Shown here one piece after another: positions 15,110-24,607 of a DNA stretch of 64,000 bases; position 1 is the first letter of the stretch; each line of letters begins with the position of its first letter. Position numbers and translations under genes: made by a program. This stretch comes from Phycisphaerae bacterium (GTDB lineage Bacteria > Planctomycetota > Phycisphaerae > UBA1845 > Fen-1342): positions 186,001-250,000 of the forward strand of contig JAUIEC010000008.1 of assembly GCA_030428945.1 (NCBI GenBank), written 5' to 3'. The notes under the pieces are model-generated. The model did no database searches. It was given only the letters and a program-made list of their open reading frames with translations, and was not told the origin of the DNA.

Positions 15110-18100
15110 TTGGAACGCCTGGTTGAAATCGCGATCCGCAACCGTCTGCTGACCATGCTGCTGTTCGGGCTCTGCCTGGGGCTGGGCCTCTGGCGGCTGG
15201 TGCAGTTGCCGGTTGATGCGTTTCCGGACACGACGCCGGTGCAGGTGCAGGTCAACACGACCGCCCCGGCGCTGAACGCCGAGGAGATCGAGCAGCAGAT
15301 CACGCTGCAGGTCGAACTGGCGATCGACGGACTGCCGGGCCTGACCGCGGTTCGATCGGTTTCCAAGTTCGGTCTCTCGCAGGTCGTGGCCGTGTTCCGC
15401 GACGGAACCGACATCGGCGACGCCCGCCAGTACGTTTCCGAGCGCCTCGCGACGGTCGCGTTGCCGGCCGGGATCGGGCGTCCGGAACTGGGGCCGATCG
15501 CGACGGGGCTGGGCGAGATCTTCCACTACACGGTTCGATCGCGCGATCCGGCCCGGACGCTCGAAGACCTGCGGACGCTGCACGACTGGGTGATCAAGCC
15601 GGCGCTGCGGCAGGTGCCGGGGGTCGCGGAGGTCAACTCGTGGGGCGGCAAGGAGAAGCAGTTCCACGTCGTCGTCGCGCCGGAAGCGCTGGTGAAGTAC
15701 GACCTGACGCTCAGCGACGTCTTCCGGGCGCTCGAGGAAAACAACCACAACGTCGGCGGCGGACAGGTCGTCGCCGGCGGTGAGGCCCGCCTGGTCCATG
15801 GTCTCGGACGCGTGGGCGGACTGACCGAGATCGGCAACATCGTGCTGGCCGCCTATGCCGGAACGCCCGTGCGGATTCGCGACGTGGCCGACGTGCGGAT
15901 CGGCCACGAGATTCGCCGCGGCGTCGTCACCGCCCAGGCCGAGGGCGAGGCGGTGCTCGGGCTGGCGTTCATGCTGATGGGCGAGAACAGCCGGACGGTG
16001 ACCGAGGCGCTCAAGCGGCGCCTGGAGGAGGTGCGGCACGCGCTGCCGGAGGACGTGCAGGTCGAGATCGTCTACGACCGGACCGATCTGGTGACGCAGG
16101 TGATCGAGACGGTCCGGCACAACCTCTCGGCCGGGGCGCTGCTGGTGCTGCTGGTGCTGTTCCTGCTGCTGGGCAGCGTGCGGGCGAGCCTGCTGGTGGC
16201 GGTGACGATCCCGATGGCGATGCTGTTCGCGGCGCTCGGGATGGCGGAGTTCGCGATCGCGGCCAGCCTGCTGAGCCTGGGGGCGATCGACTTCGGGATC
16301 ATCGTCGACGGTTCGGTCGTGATGACCGAAGCGAACCTGCGCTCGCTGGCCGCCCGGCAGGCGGAACTCGGGCGGCGGCTGACGGCCGCGCAGCGGGTCG
16401 CGGTGCTGGTCGACTCGAGCCGGCAGATGGTTCGCCCGATCGTCTTCGGGATGGGGATCATCTGCGTGGTGTTCGTTCCGATCCTGACGCTGGAAGGCAT
16501 CGAGGGCAAGCTGTTCCATCCGATGGCGTGGACGTTCATCTTCGCCCTGCTGGGGGCGCTGCTGGTGGCGCTGTTCCTGTCGCCGGTGCTGGGCTACTAC
16601 CTGCTGCCGTGGTCGGCCCGGTCCGGCGAGGGGCTCGTCGCCCGCGGACTGGGTGCGGTCTACGGCGGGCTGCTGGGTCTGGCGATGCGGCTGCGCTTCG
16701 TGGTGCTGGCGGGCGTGGTCGGCGTGCTGGCGGGCGCGGGCTGGCTGGCGTCCGGGCTGGGGGGCGAGTTCGTCCCGCGGCTGAGCGAAGGGGCGACGGT
16801 GATCAACACGATTCGCCTGGCGGGCGTCTCGATCGAGGAATCGGCCCGCTACAACACGCGGATCGAGCGACTGCTGCTGGAGCGCTTTCCCGACGAGATC
16901 GAACACGCCTGGAGCCGGGTCGGCACCGCCGAGGTGGCGACCGATCCGATGGGGACCGAGCTGACCGACATCTTCCTGACGTTTCGCCCGCGGTCGGAAT
17001 GGACGCGCGCGACCAGCCAGGCCGAACTGACGGCGCTGCTCCAGCAGGAGGTGGCCGACCTGCCGGGGCTGAGCATGATCATGACCCAGCCGATCGAGAT
17101 GCGGATGAACGAGATGGTCTCGGGGATCCGTTCGGACCTGGGCGTCAAGATCTACGGCGACGACTTCGATGAACTGGTGCGACTGGGCGAGCGCGTGCAG
17201 CAGATCCTGGCGGAGATCGACGGGGCCTCCGACATCGGCGTGGACCAGATGACCGGCCAGCCGACGCTGCGGATCGCGGTCAACCGGGAACAGATCGGGC
17301 GCTACGGAATCCCGGCGCGGAACGTGCTGGACTTCATCGAAACGGTCGGCGCGCGGCGCGTCGGCGAGGTCTTCGTCGGGCAGCGCAAGTTTCCGCTGGT
17401 CGTCCGCCTGCCGGACCGGCACCGTCACGACAGCGACCTGCTCGCCCGCACGCTGATTCCGACCGAGATCGGCCCGCGCGTCGCCCTGGCCGACCTGGCC
17501 GACATCGCCGATGTCGAGGGCGTCGCGACGATCAACCGCGAGTGGGGCCGGCGGCTGCTGCGGGTGCAGTGCAACATCGCCGGGCGCGACATGGCCTCGT
17601 TCGTGGCCGAGGCCCAGGCGCGGGTGCGGGAGGAACTCGACCTGCCGCCCGGTTACGTGATCGGCTGGGGCGGACAGTTCGAGAACCTCGAGCGGGCCCG
17701 CCTGCGGCTGGGCGTGGTCGTCCCGCTGACGCTGGTCCTGGTGTTCCTGCTGCTGCAGTTCAGCCTCGGCAGCCTGCGCGACGTGCTGCTGATCTACACC
17801 GGGATTCCGTTCGCGGCCGTCGGCGGCGTGCTGGCATTGTGGTACCGCGAGATGCCGTTCAGCGTCAGCGCGGCGGTCGGCTTCATCGCCCTGACCGGCA
17901 TCGCCGTGCTGAACGGGCAGATCCTGGTGTCGGCCATTCGCAGTTTCTGCGGGCAGGGCCTGGCGATCCCCGAGGCCGTCATGACCGCCGCCCGGCAGCG
18001 CCTGCGGCCGGTGCTCGCGACCGGCATTACCGACGCGGCCGGCTTCATTCCGATGGCGCTGTCGACCGGCGTCGGGGCCGAGGTGCAGCGTCCGCTGGCG

Positions 18101-18244
18101 ACCGTGGTGATCGGCGGCATCCTGACCTCGACCCTGCTGACACTGTTCGTGCTGCCGTTGCTGTATCGGACGCTGTCGCCGCGGGCCGTCGACAGGCAGC
18201 GACCGGCGGACGGCGCTGGATCGGCCGGGGGCGGGGCGCTATGA
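15110..18244 (+). CDS. CzcA/CusA-type heavy-metal efflux RND pump
   Basis: Inner-membrane proton-driven metal exporter of 1,044 residues, the usual size of the heavy-metal RND class. The start is a TTG with GAGGAGG eight bases upstream (MERLVEIAIRNRLLTML, the first membrane helix). Family marks are the opening VDAFPDTTPVQVQVNT, the helix-4 proton-relay motif SLGAIDFGIIVDGSVVMTE with its Asp residues, GGEFVPRLSEGATVIN, and a last helix group ending TLFVLPLLYRT. DFGIIVDG with TE is characteristic of divalent or monovalent metal pumps rather than drug pumps. Which metal is exported cannot be read from the sequence. The adaptor precedes it and a 48-residue membrane peptide gene follows. Confidence 0.93.
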   Translation: MERLVEIAIRNRLLTMLLFGLCLGLGLWRLVQLPVDAFPDTTPVQVQVNTTAPALNAEEIEQQITLQVELAIDGLPGLTAVRSVSKFGLSQVVAVFRDGTDIGDARQYVSERLATVALPAGIGRPELGPIATGLGEIFHYTVRSRDPARTLEDLRTLHDWVIKPALRQVPGVAEVNSWGGKEKQFHVVVAPEALVKYDLTLSDVFRALEENNHNVGGGQVVAGGEARLVHGLGRVGGLTEIGNIVLAAYAGTPVRIRDVADVRIGHEIRRGVVTAQAEGEAVLGLAFMLMGENSRTVTEALKRRLEEVRHALPEDVQVEIVYDRTDLVTQVIETVRHNLSAGALLVLLVLFLLLGSVRASLLVAVTIPMAMLFAALGMAEFAIAASLLSLGAIDFGIIVDGSVVMTEANLRSLAARQAELGRRLTAAQRVAVLVDSSRQMVRPIVFGMGIICVVFVPILTLEGIEGKLFHPMAWTFIFALLGALLVALFLSPVLGYYLLPWSARSGEGLVARGLGAVYGGLLGLAMRLRFVVLAGVVGVLAGAGWLASGLGGEFVPRLSEGATVINTIRLAGVSIEESARYNTRIERLLLERFPDEIEHAWSRVGTAEVATDPMGTELTDIFLTFRPRSEWTRATSQAELTALLQQEVADLPGLSMIMTQPIEMRMNEMVSGIRSDLGVKIYGDDFDELVRLGERVQQILAEIDGASDIGVDQMTGQPTLRIAVNREQIGRYGIPARNVLDFIETVGARRVGEVFVGQRKFPLVVRLPDRHRHDSDLLARTLIPTEIGPRVALADLADIADVEGVATINREWGRRLLRVQCNIAGRDMASFVAEAQARVREELDLPPGYVIGWGGQFENLERARLRLGVVVPLTLVLVFLLLQFSLGSLRDVLLIYTGIPFAAVGGVLALWYREMPFSVSAAVGFIALTGIAVLNGQILVSAIRSFCGQGLAIPEAVMTAARQRLRPVLATGITDAAGFIPMALSTGVGAEVQRPLATVVIGGILTSTLLTLFVLPLLYRTLSPRAVDRQRPADGAGSAGGGAL

Positions 18245-18269
18245 TCCGATCGACCTGCTGGAGTGCCGG

Positions 18270-18416
18270 ATGAATCGCCAGGAATCGGATCTCGCCGGAA
18301 AGACATGCTCACCCGCCGAATCGTCGGGCACGCTCGAGGAATCACCGTGGGCGCTGCTCGCGACGGCCGCGCTGGTGCTGCTGATCGTCTTCGGCTGGCT
18401 GGCAGCGGCCACCTGA
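18270..18416 (+). CDS. Small single-helix membrane protein (48 aa)
   Basis: ATG 25 bases after the pump gene, with GGAG seven bases upstream. The N-terminal half is polar (MNRQESDLAGKTCSPAESSG) and the C-terminal half is a single hydrophobic helix (WALLATAALVLLIVFGWLAAA) ending at the stop, a tail-anchor layout. Small membrane subunits are known to accompany RND pumps (AcrZ, for example), and the position would fit such a role; there is no sequence similarity to claim. Confidence 0.5.
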   Translation: MNRQESDLAGKTCSPAESSGTLEESPWALLATAALVLLIVFGWLAAAT

Positions 18417-18442
18417 ACCCTTCGTCCAAGGACCCCCCGCGC

Positions 18443-19615
18443 ATGACCGACACGATTTCGACCGTGGCCGACTCGAGCGAACTGCCGACCTACCCGAAAC
18501 GCGGCATCGTGATGTCGCACGGACTCGGGGCGCGCCTGTGGGATACGGCCGGGCGCGAGTACATCGACTGCGCGGCCGGGATCGGCGTCGGCAACATCGG
18601 CCACGCCAATGAGCGGCTTGCCCGGACGGTGGCCGAGCAGGCCCGCCGGCTGATCGTCTGCCCGGGTTCGATCGACACCGGTCCGCGGATCGAACTGTGC
18701 GCGAAACTGCGCGAGATCACGCCCGACGGACTCGAGCGCAGCTTCCTGTGCAACTCCGGCACCGAGGCGATGGAGGCCGCGATCAAGTTCGCCCGACTGG
18801 CGACCGGGCGGACGGACTTCGTCGCCTGCGAGCGGGCCTTTCACGGGCGAACGCTCGGGGCGCTCTCGGGCACGCACAAGCCGCAGTATCGCGAACCGTT
18901 CATGCCGCTGGTGCCGGGCTTCAGCCACGTTCCGTTCAATGACCTGGACGCGCTCCGCGCGGCCGTGACCGACCGCACGGCGGGCGTGCTGCTGGAAGTC
19001 GTGCAGGGCGAGGGCGGGATTCACCCGGTCACGCAGGCGTTCATCGACGGAGCCCGCGCGGTGTGCGACGAGCGCGGGGCGCTGCTGATCTTCGACGAGG
19101 TGCAGTCCGGGTTCGGTCGGACGGGGCGGATGTTCGCGCTCGAACACTTCGGCGTCGTGCCCGACATGCTCTGCATCGCCAAGGCGCTCGGCGGCGGACT
19201 GCCGATCGGGGCCGTCGTCTGCAACGACCGGATCCCGGCCGTCACCGGCCGGCACGGCAGCACGTTCGGCGGCAACCCGCTGTGTGCGGCCGCGGCGCTG
19301 GCGACGATCGAGGAGATCGAATCACGCGACCTGTGCGGCCGGGCCGAGAGGCTGGGCGAAGCGTTTCGGGCCCGGATTGCCGATGCGAACCTGGCGGCGG
19401 TCCGGGAGGTGCGCGGGCTGGGACTGATGATCGGCGTCGAGCTCACAAGCGAGGTCGCTCCGATCCTCGCGGTGCTGCAGGAACGCGGCGTGATCGCCCT
19501 CGGCGCCGGGCCGAACACGGTCCGCCTGCTGCCGCCGCTGGTGATCGAAGAGGATCAGCTTGCCGGCGTCGGCGAGACACTCGTCGCGGTGCTCGGCGAG
19601 CAGGCAGGCACCTGA
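18443..19615 (+). CDS. argD: Class III PLP aminotransferase, acetylornithine aminotransferase-like
   Basis: Transfers an amino group between acetylornithine (or a related omega-amine) and 2-oxoglutarate in arginine synthesis. The ATG at 18443 gives 390 residues, typical of ArgD. Visible marks are CAAGIGVGNIGH near residues 43-54, FLCNSGTEAMEAAIKFAR (101-118), FHGRTLGALS, FDEVQSGFGRTG with the PLP-binding Asp218, and IAKALGGGLPIGA with the Schiff-base Lys247; a GSTFGGNPL motif follows. The compact length and the GSTFGGNPL motif favour ArgD over 4-aminobutyrate aminotransferase, but substrate assignment within class III is never certain. No other arginine genes are adjacent. Confidence 0.85.
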   Translation: MTDTISTVADSSELPTYPKRGIVMSHGLGARLWDTAGREYIDCAAGIGVGNIGHANERLARTVAEQARRLIVCPGSIDTGPRIELCAKLREITPDGLERSFLCNSGTEAMEAAIKFARLATGRTDFVACERAFHGRTLGALSGTHKPQYREPFMPLVPGFSHVPFNDLDALRAAVTDRTAGVLLEVVQGEGGIHPVTQAFIDGARAVCDERGALLIFDEVQSGFGRTGRMFALEHFGVVPDMLCIAKALGGGLPIGAVVCNDRIPAVTGRHGSTFGGNPLCAAAALATIEEIESRDLCGRAERLGEAFRARIADANLAAVREVRGLGLMIGVELTSEVAPILAVLQERGVIALGAGPNTVRLLPPLVIEEDQLAGVGETLVAVLGEQAGT

Positions 19616-19730
19616 GCGGGAAGCAGTCGGGTGCTGGCACCGTTCGGCGATCCCCACTTCTGGCCGCCGGTGCTGCTGGCGCAGCGGGCGCGCGCGTCCA
19701 CCGACGGCGCCGGCGACAGTTCCTGACCCC

Positions 19731-19753
19731 TGCTTACTTGCTCACTTGCTTAG
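19731..19753. repeat. CTTGCTYA simple repeat between convergent genes
   Basis: CTGCTTACTTGCTCACTTGC consists of eight-base CTTGCTTA/CTTGCTCA units. It sits between the stops of the convergent genes ending at 19615 and 19767. The same units recur at 51,697-51,716 and 61,137-61,190. Confidence 0.6.
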
Positions 19754-19766
19754 TCGCTGATTGCGT

Positions 19767-20831
19767 TCAGGGTGTAATGCGGGCCGAGTCGCCGGTGGTC
19801 GGGTTGAGTGTCAGGATTTCGCCGGTGAACGGATCGATCCAGACGGCGGTGTCGCCGACGAGTTGCGGGAGCAGGTCGAAGACCTGGCTGTCGTTGAGCG
19901 TGAAGCTGTAGGTCACGAGCCGGGTGTTCTGGTCGAGGCCGCCAAGCTGGATCGCCTGGGTTTCGAGCAGCAGCGGGTTGCCGTTCGTGTCGAGCGACAG
20001 GAACCGTCCGTCCTGAACCGCCTGAATCTCGCCGTCGAAGTTCTCGGAGAGTGTTTCGATGCTGCCGGTGTCGAGGTCGTAGGCCAGGACCCGGTTGCTG
20101 AAGTCCGGTCCGAACTGTTCCCAGATCAGCCGGTCGCCGTCGAGGAACAGGGATCCGCCGTCGCCGCGGACGCGGATGTTGTCGGCGATCCGGTTGCGCG
20201 TGCCGGTGTCTGTGTCGACCAGGTCGAGGTTGGCGATCAGTTCGAGGCTGTTCGGGTCGGCCGTCACGTTCTCGTCGTTCAGCAGGGCGAACCAGCGTCC
20301 GTCGTAGGCGAACGTGCCGAACTGCCACGAGGTGCTGATGGTGCTGTCGGCCGTCGTGGCGAGGTTGATCAGGCGGAACTCCCAGCGCGGGTTCAGCAGC
20401 CCGCCGGTCGAACGGTGCAGGATCAGCATGTCACCGAGGACGGCCCGGACGTTCAGTTCGCCGGTCAGGGCGGTGAAGACGGTCGCGGTCTGCCCGCTGC
20501 TGCGCTGAAAGACCTGGACGACGCTGCCGCCGATGTCGAGCCAGGCGATGTAGCTTTCGTTCGCGGCCATCTGGCCGGTGACGGCGCTGATGCCGCCGGC
20601 GATTTCGCGCGAGACGCCGGTCTCGACATCGATCGCGCAGACGGTACGGGTCGACTGCAGCGAAGGGCCGTCGAGTTTCGAGAGCAGCAGGTCGGACTTG
20701 GTCGTGCCGATCGGGCTGATCGCGGGGGTTCCGGGCAGCAGGTCCTGGACGACATCGACGACCTGGGGGCAGCCGCCGGCCAGCAGGGCGGCCAGCGGAA
20801 GGGCGAGCAGGGCGGTGGAGGAGGAGCGCAT
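19767..20831 (-). CDS. Predicted lipoprotein with beta-propeller-like repeats
   Basis: A 354-residue exported lipoprotein: signal ending LLAGGC (Cys21), then a mature domain built of recurring short strands with ...AIDVETGVSREIAGG, ...YDLDTGSIETLS and ...DPFTGEILTLNPTTGD. Each unit has a D-x-x-T/D-G turn, as in WD40/TolB/quinoprotein-like propellers. Phrases such as DDGRWFAL- or AYDGRWFALLND-type strands repeat every 45-50 residues. That suggests a surface-exposed beta-propeller, of which no catalytic or ligand residues are recognisable. The ATG has GGGA nearby. It stands alone, divergent from the nuclease/phosphatase gene. Confidence 0.65.
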   Translation of the reverse strand: MRSSSTALLALPLAALLAGGCPQVVDVVQDLLPGTPAISPIGTTKSDLLLSKLDGPSLQSTRTVCAIDVETGVSREIAGGISAVTGQMAANESYIAWLDIGGSVVQVFQRSSGQTATVFTALTGELNVRAVLGDMLILHRSTGGLLNPRWEFRLINLATTADSTISTSWQFGTFAYDGRWFALLNDENVTADPNSLELIANLDLVDTDTGTRNRIADNIRVRGDGGSLFLDGDRLIWEQFGPDFSNRVLAYDLDTGSIETLSENFDGEIQAVQDGRFLSLDTNGNPLLLETQAIQLGGLDQNTRLVTYSFTLNDSQVFDLLPQLVGDTAVWIDPFTGEILTLNPTTGDSARITP

Positions 20832-20954
20832 GGTGATCCCGCATGTCTGGTTCGGTAGGGTCGCCGGACGTCACGCACCGCCCGCGCCACGATACAGTCT
20901 ACCGCACGGGTCAAGTCCTCCCAACGGTCCCGCGGGCCGGCGTGCGGGGCCTGG

Positions 20955-20991
20955 CAAGGGGGCTCGCTCGCTTGCTCCCGTGCTCCCTCTC
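20955..20991. repeat. Short GCTCGCTTGCTCCC-type repeat
   Basis: GGCTCGCTCGCTTGCTCCCG followed by TGCTCCCTCTCC is a degenerate member of the GGGAGCRA family in reverse orientation. It lies in the divergent gap between 20831 and 21034, one of the few copies not between convergent genes. Confidence 0.45.
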
Positions 20992-21033
20992 CGGGATACT
21001 CGGGCGGAACCAACTGCCTGGGAGAACCACAAG

Positions 21034-22050
21034 ATGTTGCGTTTTGTACCGGCCCTTGCCGCGGGCCTGCTGCTGTGCTGTCTCGTGCCGCCCACCGTGG
21101 CCGGCGAGGCCTGCGTCGCGTTCTGGAATGTCGAGAACCTGTTCGACACGGTCGATGATCCGACGGTCGAGGGCGACGAGGAGTTCATGCCCACCGCCGA
21201 GAAGAAGTGGGATGAGAGCCGCTACAACAAGAAGCTGAAGGACCTCGTGCGGGTGATCGAGACGATGCACAACGGGCGCGGCCCGGACGTGCTGGGGCTC
21301 AGCGAGGTCGAGAACCGCAAGGTGCTCGAGGACCTGGTCGCGAAACTGCGGAAGACCGGGCGCGAGTACAAGATCGTGCACCGCGACTCGCCGAGCGGGC
21401 GCGGGATCGACACGGCCCTGCTCTACGACAGCAGGCGCTGCGAACTGGAGGAGGCGACCTTCCACCGCGTCGGCGACCTGAAGACCCGCGAGATCATCGA
21501 GGTCGAACTGGAGATCGAGGACGAGGACCTGTTCGTCTTCGTCAACCACTGGCCGTCGCGCGGCGGCGATCCCGACGGCGTCGGGCGCATCGCGGCCGCC
21601 AAGGTGGTCCGTAAGCGGGTCGAGGAACTGATGGACGACGATGACGATGTTGACTTTGTGATCATCGGCGACCTGAACGACCACCCGACCGATCCGTCGG
21701 TCAGCCAGGTGCTGCGGACGTGGGGCGATCCGCAGGATCTGAAGGAGGGTGTGCTGTTCAACTCGACCTGGGCGATTCACACGGACCCGAGCCAGGGCAC
21801 GTACTACTACCGCGATCACTGGGAGGTGATCGATCACATCATCTGCTCGCCGGGCCTGCTGGATGACAAGGGCCTGACCTGGAAGCCGCGCTCGACGCAG
21901 GTCGTCAAGCATGACTTCCAGTGCTTCAACTACCGCGGCGTGATGCGTCCGAACCGGACGTACGAGGGTCGCGGCCCGAAGTACTTCGGCGGCATCTCGG
22001 ACCACCTGCCGGTGGTGTGCCTGCTGACGTTCGACGGTGATGATGATTGA
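21034..22050 (+). CDS. Secreted endonuclease/exonuclease/phosphatase (EEP) family protein
   Basis: Predicted exported phosphodiesterase or nuclease of the EEP (DNase I-like) fold. The ATG at 21034 has GGGAG upstream and gives 338 residues with a signal peptide (MLRFVPALAAGLLLCCLVPPTVAG). All expected active-site pieces are seen: FWNVENLFDT (Asn), LGLSEVENRKVL (metal-binding Glu), DTALLYDS, FVNHWPSRGG, IIGDLNDHPTDPS (Asp/Asn pair) and GGISDHLPVV (catalytic His) at the end. Bacterial secreted members degrade DNA or phospholipid head groups; the exact substrate cannot be told. The frame is open far upstream, but the signal peptide and ribosome-binding site decide the start. Confidence 0.88.
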   Translation: MLRFVPALAAGLLLCCLVPPTVAGEACVAFWNVENLFDTVDDPTVEGDEEFMPTAEKKWDESRYNKKLKDLVRVIETMHNGRGPDVLGLSEVENRKVLEDLVAKLRKTGREYKIVHRDSPSGRGIDTALLYDSRRCELEEATFHRVGDLKTREIIEVELEIEDEDLFVFVNHWPSRGGDPDGVGRIAAAKVVRKRVEELMDDDDDVDFVIIGDLNDHPTDPSVSQVLRTWGDPQDLKEGVLFNSTWAIHTDPSQGTYYYRDHWEVIDHIICSPGLLDDKGLTWKPRSTQVVKHDFQCFNYRGVMRPNRTYEGRGPKYFGGISDHLPVVCLLTFDGDDD

Positions 22051-22100
22051 GGGGGAAGGGAGCGAGGGAGCCAGGGAGCCAGGGAGCGAGGGAGCGCAGT
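22050..22100. repeat. GGGAGCRA simple repeat between convergent genes
   Basis: Begins at the stop of the EEP gene: GGGAGCGAGGGAGCCAGGGA and further units of eight bases. It ends 25 bases before the stop of the convergent dehydrogenase gene. Confidence 0.65.
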
Positions 22101-22124
22101 GTCTTCTCTGCGGGGCGTGACTGG

Positions 22125-24320
22125 TTACTGCAGTGCGGGTTCGACCACCAGTTTGCGGGCGGCGGCTTCGATCGAGTCGGCGCTGGGCAGGCACAGGTTC
22201 ATGGCCGGGCCGAGGGGGATGTAGCTGTCGGCCGCGGCTTCGATGCCGATGCGGACGCGCTCGCCGCAGCGTTCGCTGACGCCGGCCGCGATGGCTTCGC
22301 CGAGCCCGCCGGCGCGGCGGCACTCGTCGACGACCAGCAGCCTGCCGGTTTCGTCGGCGTGCCGGGCGACCTCTTCGATGTTCAGCGGAGCGAGCCAGCG
22401 CAGGTCCAGGACCCGCGCGCGGATGCCGTCCCGGGCCAGGCGGCGGGCGGCCTGCAGTGACAGGTACAGGCCGTTCGCGTAGCTGACGATCGTCAGGTCC
22501 TCGGCCTCGGCGTCGTGGACGCCGATCTCGCCGATCGCGATGGCCTCGCCGGTCTCGGGGTAGTCCGAGATCCACAGGTCGTCGTTCTCTTCGTGCAGGT
22601 CCTTGGTCATGTACAGCGCGATCGGTTCGAGGAACGCGACGACGCGCCCGTCGACCTTGGCGGCGGCCATGCAGGTCCGCAGCATCCGGACCGCGTCGTC
22701 GCCGCGCGAGGGCGAGGCGATCAGCAGGCCCGGCACGTCGCGCAGCACGGCGATGCTGTTGTCGTTGTGGAAGTGCCCGCCGAAGCCTTTCTGGTAGGCG
22801 TACGACGCGATTCGCACCACCATCGGGTTGCTGAACTGTCCGTTCGAGAAGAACTGCAGCGAACAGGCCTCGCCGCGGACCTGGTCCTCGGCATTGTGCA
22901 GGTACGCCAGGTACTGGATCTCCGGGATCGGCAGGAAGCCGAGGTGCGCGGCACCCAGCGCCAGGCCCAGGATCGCCTGTTCGTCGAGGATCGTGTTGAA
23001 CACCCGGCCGGGGCCGTAGGTCTTGAACAGGTTGGCGGTCACGTTGTAGACGCCGCCCTTGCGGGCCACGTCCTCGCCGAAGATCAGCGACTCGGGATAC
23101 TTGGCGAGCATCTCGTGCAGGCCGCGGTTCAGCAGGGCGGCCAGGTGCCGCTGGCGTCCGCGCAGCGGGCGGGCGTTGACGGGGCGGTCGGGCGTCCGGC
23201 GGGCCTCGCGCTCGACCGCGTCCGGGCGCAGCGGCGCGAGCGCGGCCGTGACCTGCGTGAGGGTTTCGAGTCGCGGCCGGTGAACCGCGTCCTCGGCGGC
23301 TTCGGCGACCTGCTGCCGGATGGCCTCGTACTCGTCGACGATCTGCTCGGGGGTCCGCAGGCCGGCGGCGAGGACGGCGTCGGCGGTCAGGCGGAGCGGG
23401 TCGCGGGCCTCGTTCCGCTGAATCTCCTCGAGCGTGCGGTACTCGTGTTCGATGTCGCTGCCGGCGTGTCCGAGCAGGCGCGTCAGGCGCAGGTGCAGGA
23501 AGACCGGCCGGCGGCGGGCCCGGCACAGTTCGGCCGCGTGCAGGGCGCTCTGGTAGGCGTCGCGGAGATCGATGCCGTCGGCGTCGACGTAGACGATGCC
23601 GGGGCGGCGTCCCATCGAGGCTTCGACCCAGCCGTGCGGGGTCGGGACGCTGATGCCGGTGCCGTTGTCCTCGCAGACGAACAGGATCGGGCAGGGCAGT
23701 TGCTCGTAGGCCATCCAGGCCGAGGCGTTGAAGGCGCCCTGGGCGGTGCTGTGGTTGACGGAGGCGTCGCCGAAGGAACAGACCACGATGCTGTCGGGCG
23801 GAATCTCGAGCGGCAGGCGGATGCGGGTCGCGCGGTCGATCGCGATCGCCGCGCCGACCGCCTTCGGGACGTGCGAGGCGATCGTGCTGGTCTGCGGCGG
23901 AACCCACAGCGGGCGCGAGCCCCAGACCTTGTGCCGGCCGCCGGCGGTCGGGTCGTCGGCCGCGGCCATCATGCCGAGCAGGGTGTCGCGGATGATGTCG
24001 GTGTCCGGGCGTTTGCGGGCGCGCTGGACCATGGCGGCGCCGCTGCGGTAGTGCAGGAAGGCGGGGTCGGTCTCGCGGAGGACTTCGCCGAGGACGACGT
24101 TGCCTTCGTGTCCGCTGCTGGCGATCGTGTAGTAACCCTTGCCCTCGAGGCGCAGCCGCCGGGCGGCCAGGTCGAGGTGCCGGCTGACCATCTGCGAGTG
24201 GAACATGCTGAGCAGCACGTCGCCGGGAACGGGGCGGGCATGCGACCAGACCGGCCGGCCACCCGCGCGAACATGCTCGCTGAAGCAGCGATCCACCTCG
24301 TCGACACGGTTGTAACTCAT
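22125..24320 (-). CDS. Branched-chain 2-oxoacid dehydrogenase E1, alpha and beta subunits fused
   Basis: Thiamine-diphosphate-dependent E1 component that decarboxylates branched-chain 2-oxoacids for transfer to an E2 lipoyl protein. The 731-residue chain fuses both subunits. The alpha part (about 1-345) has FLHYRSGAA, VGAAIAIDRA and the TPP motif FGDASVNHSTAQGAFN...CEDNG. A linker of about 45 residues leads to the beta part (about 390-731) with FGEDVARKGGVYNVT, FNTILDEQAILGLALGAA, IPEIQYLAYL and DLRWLAPLN. Fusion of the alpha and beta chains is known in Bacteroidetes and planctomycetes. No E2 or E3 gene is adjacent, so the complex must be completed from elsewhere. No strong ribosome-binding site is seen before the ATG. 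Confidence 0.88.
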   Translation of the reverse strand: MSYNRVDEVDRCFSEHVRAGGRPVWSHARPVPGDVLLSMFHSQMVSRHLDLAARRLRLEGKGYYTIASSGHEGNVVLGEVLRETDPAFLHYRSGAAMVQRARKRPDTDIIRDTLLGMMAAADDPTAGGRHKVWGSRPLWVPPQTSTIASHVPKAVGAAIAIDRATRIRLPLEIPPDSIVVCSFGDASVNHSTAQGAFNASAWMAYEQLPCPILFVCEDNGTGISVPTPHGWVEASMGRRPGIVYVDADGIDLRDAYQSALHAAELCRARRRPVFLHLRLTRLLGHAGSDIEHEYRTLEEIQRNEARDPLRLTADAVLAAGLRTPEQIVDEYEAIRQQVAEAAEDAVHRPRLETLTQVTAALAPLRPDAVEREARRTPDRPVNARPLRGRQRHLAALLNRGLHEMLAKYPESLIFGEDVARKGGVYNVTANLFKTYGPGRVFNTILDEQAILGLALGAAHLGFLPIPEIQYLAYLHNAEDQVRGEACSLQFFSNGQFSNPMVVRIASYAYQKGFGGHFHNDNSIAVLRDVPGLLIASPSRGDDAVRMLRTCMAAAKVDGRVVAFLEPIALYMTKDLHEENDDLWISDYPETGEAIAIGEIGVHDAEAEDLTIVSYANGLYLSLQAARRLARDGIRARVLDLRWLAPLNIEEVARHADETGRLLVVDECRRAGGLGEAIAAGVSERCGERVRIGIEAAADSYIPLGPAMNLCLPSADSIEAAARKLVVEPALQ

Positions 24321-24607
24321 AGCGATCCAGTTAAGCCGGACCCGGGCCGGGGTGTCAAGGGAGCGGGGGTGACGATTGCGGAATGTTCGCGGCGGTCATG
24401 CCCGCGGCTCGGTCGTTCCTCGCGCCGGGGCCGCCCGGCTGTGTTCCGGGTTGAGGTTATCACGCCTTGCGGGGCATTTGGCTTGGCCGGGGTTGGCGGG
24501 GTCGGCTATCCTGTCTCTGGAGCTGGTACCCGCCAGCGGTGTCCGGTCGGGCCCGCGGGGGCGGGGCATACCCGTAATTGAAGTCAAGACAACCGAGGGA
24601 GCATGCC

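Noticed and set aside
15047..17428. 793-residue minus-strand ORF opposite the RND pump
   Set aside because: Same shadow effect; the plus strand carries a complete CzcA/CusA-type protein.
20911..23907. 998-residue minus-strand ORF over the nuclease and dehydrogenase genes
   Set aside because: Low-complexity Arg/Pro text; it overlaps two recognisable proteins.
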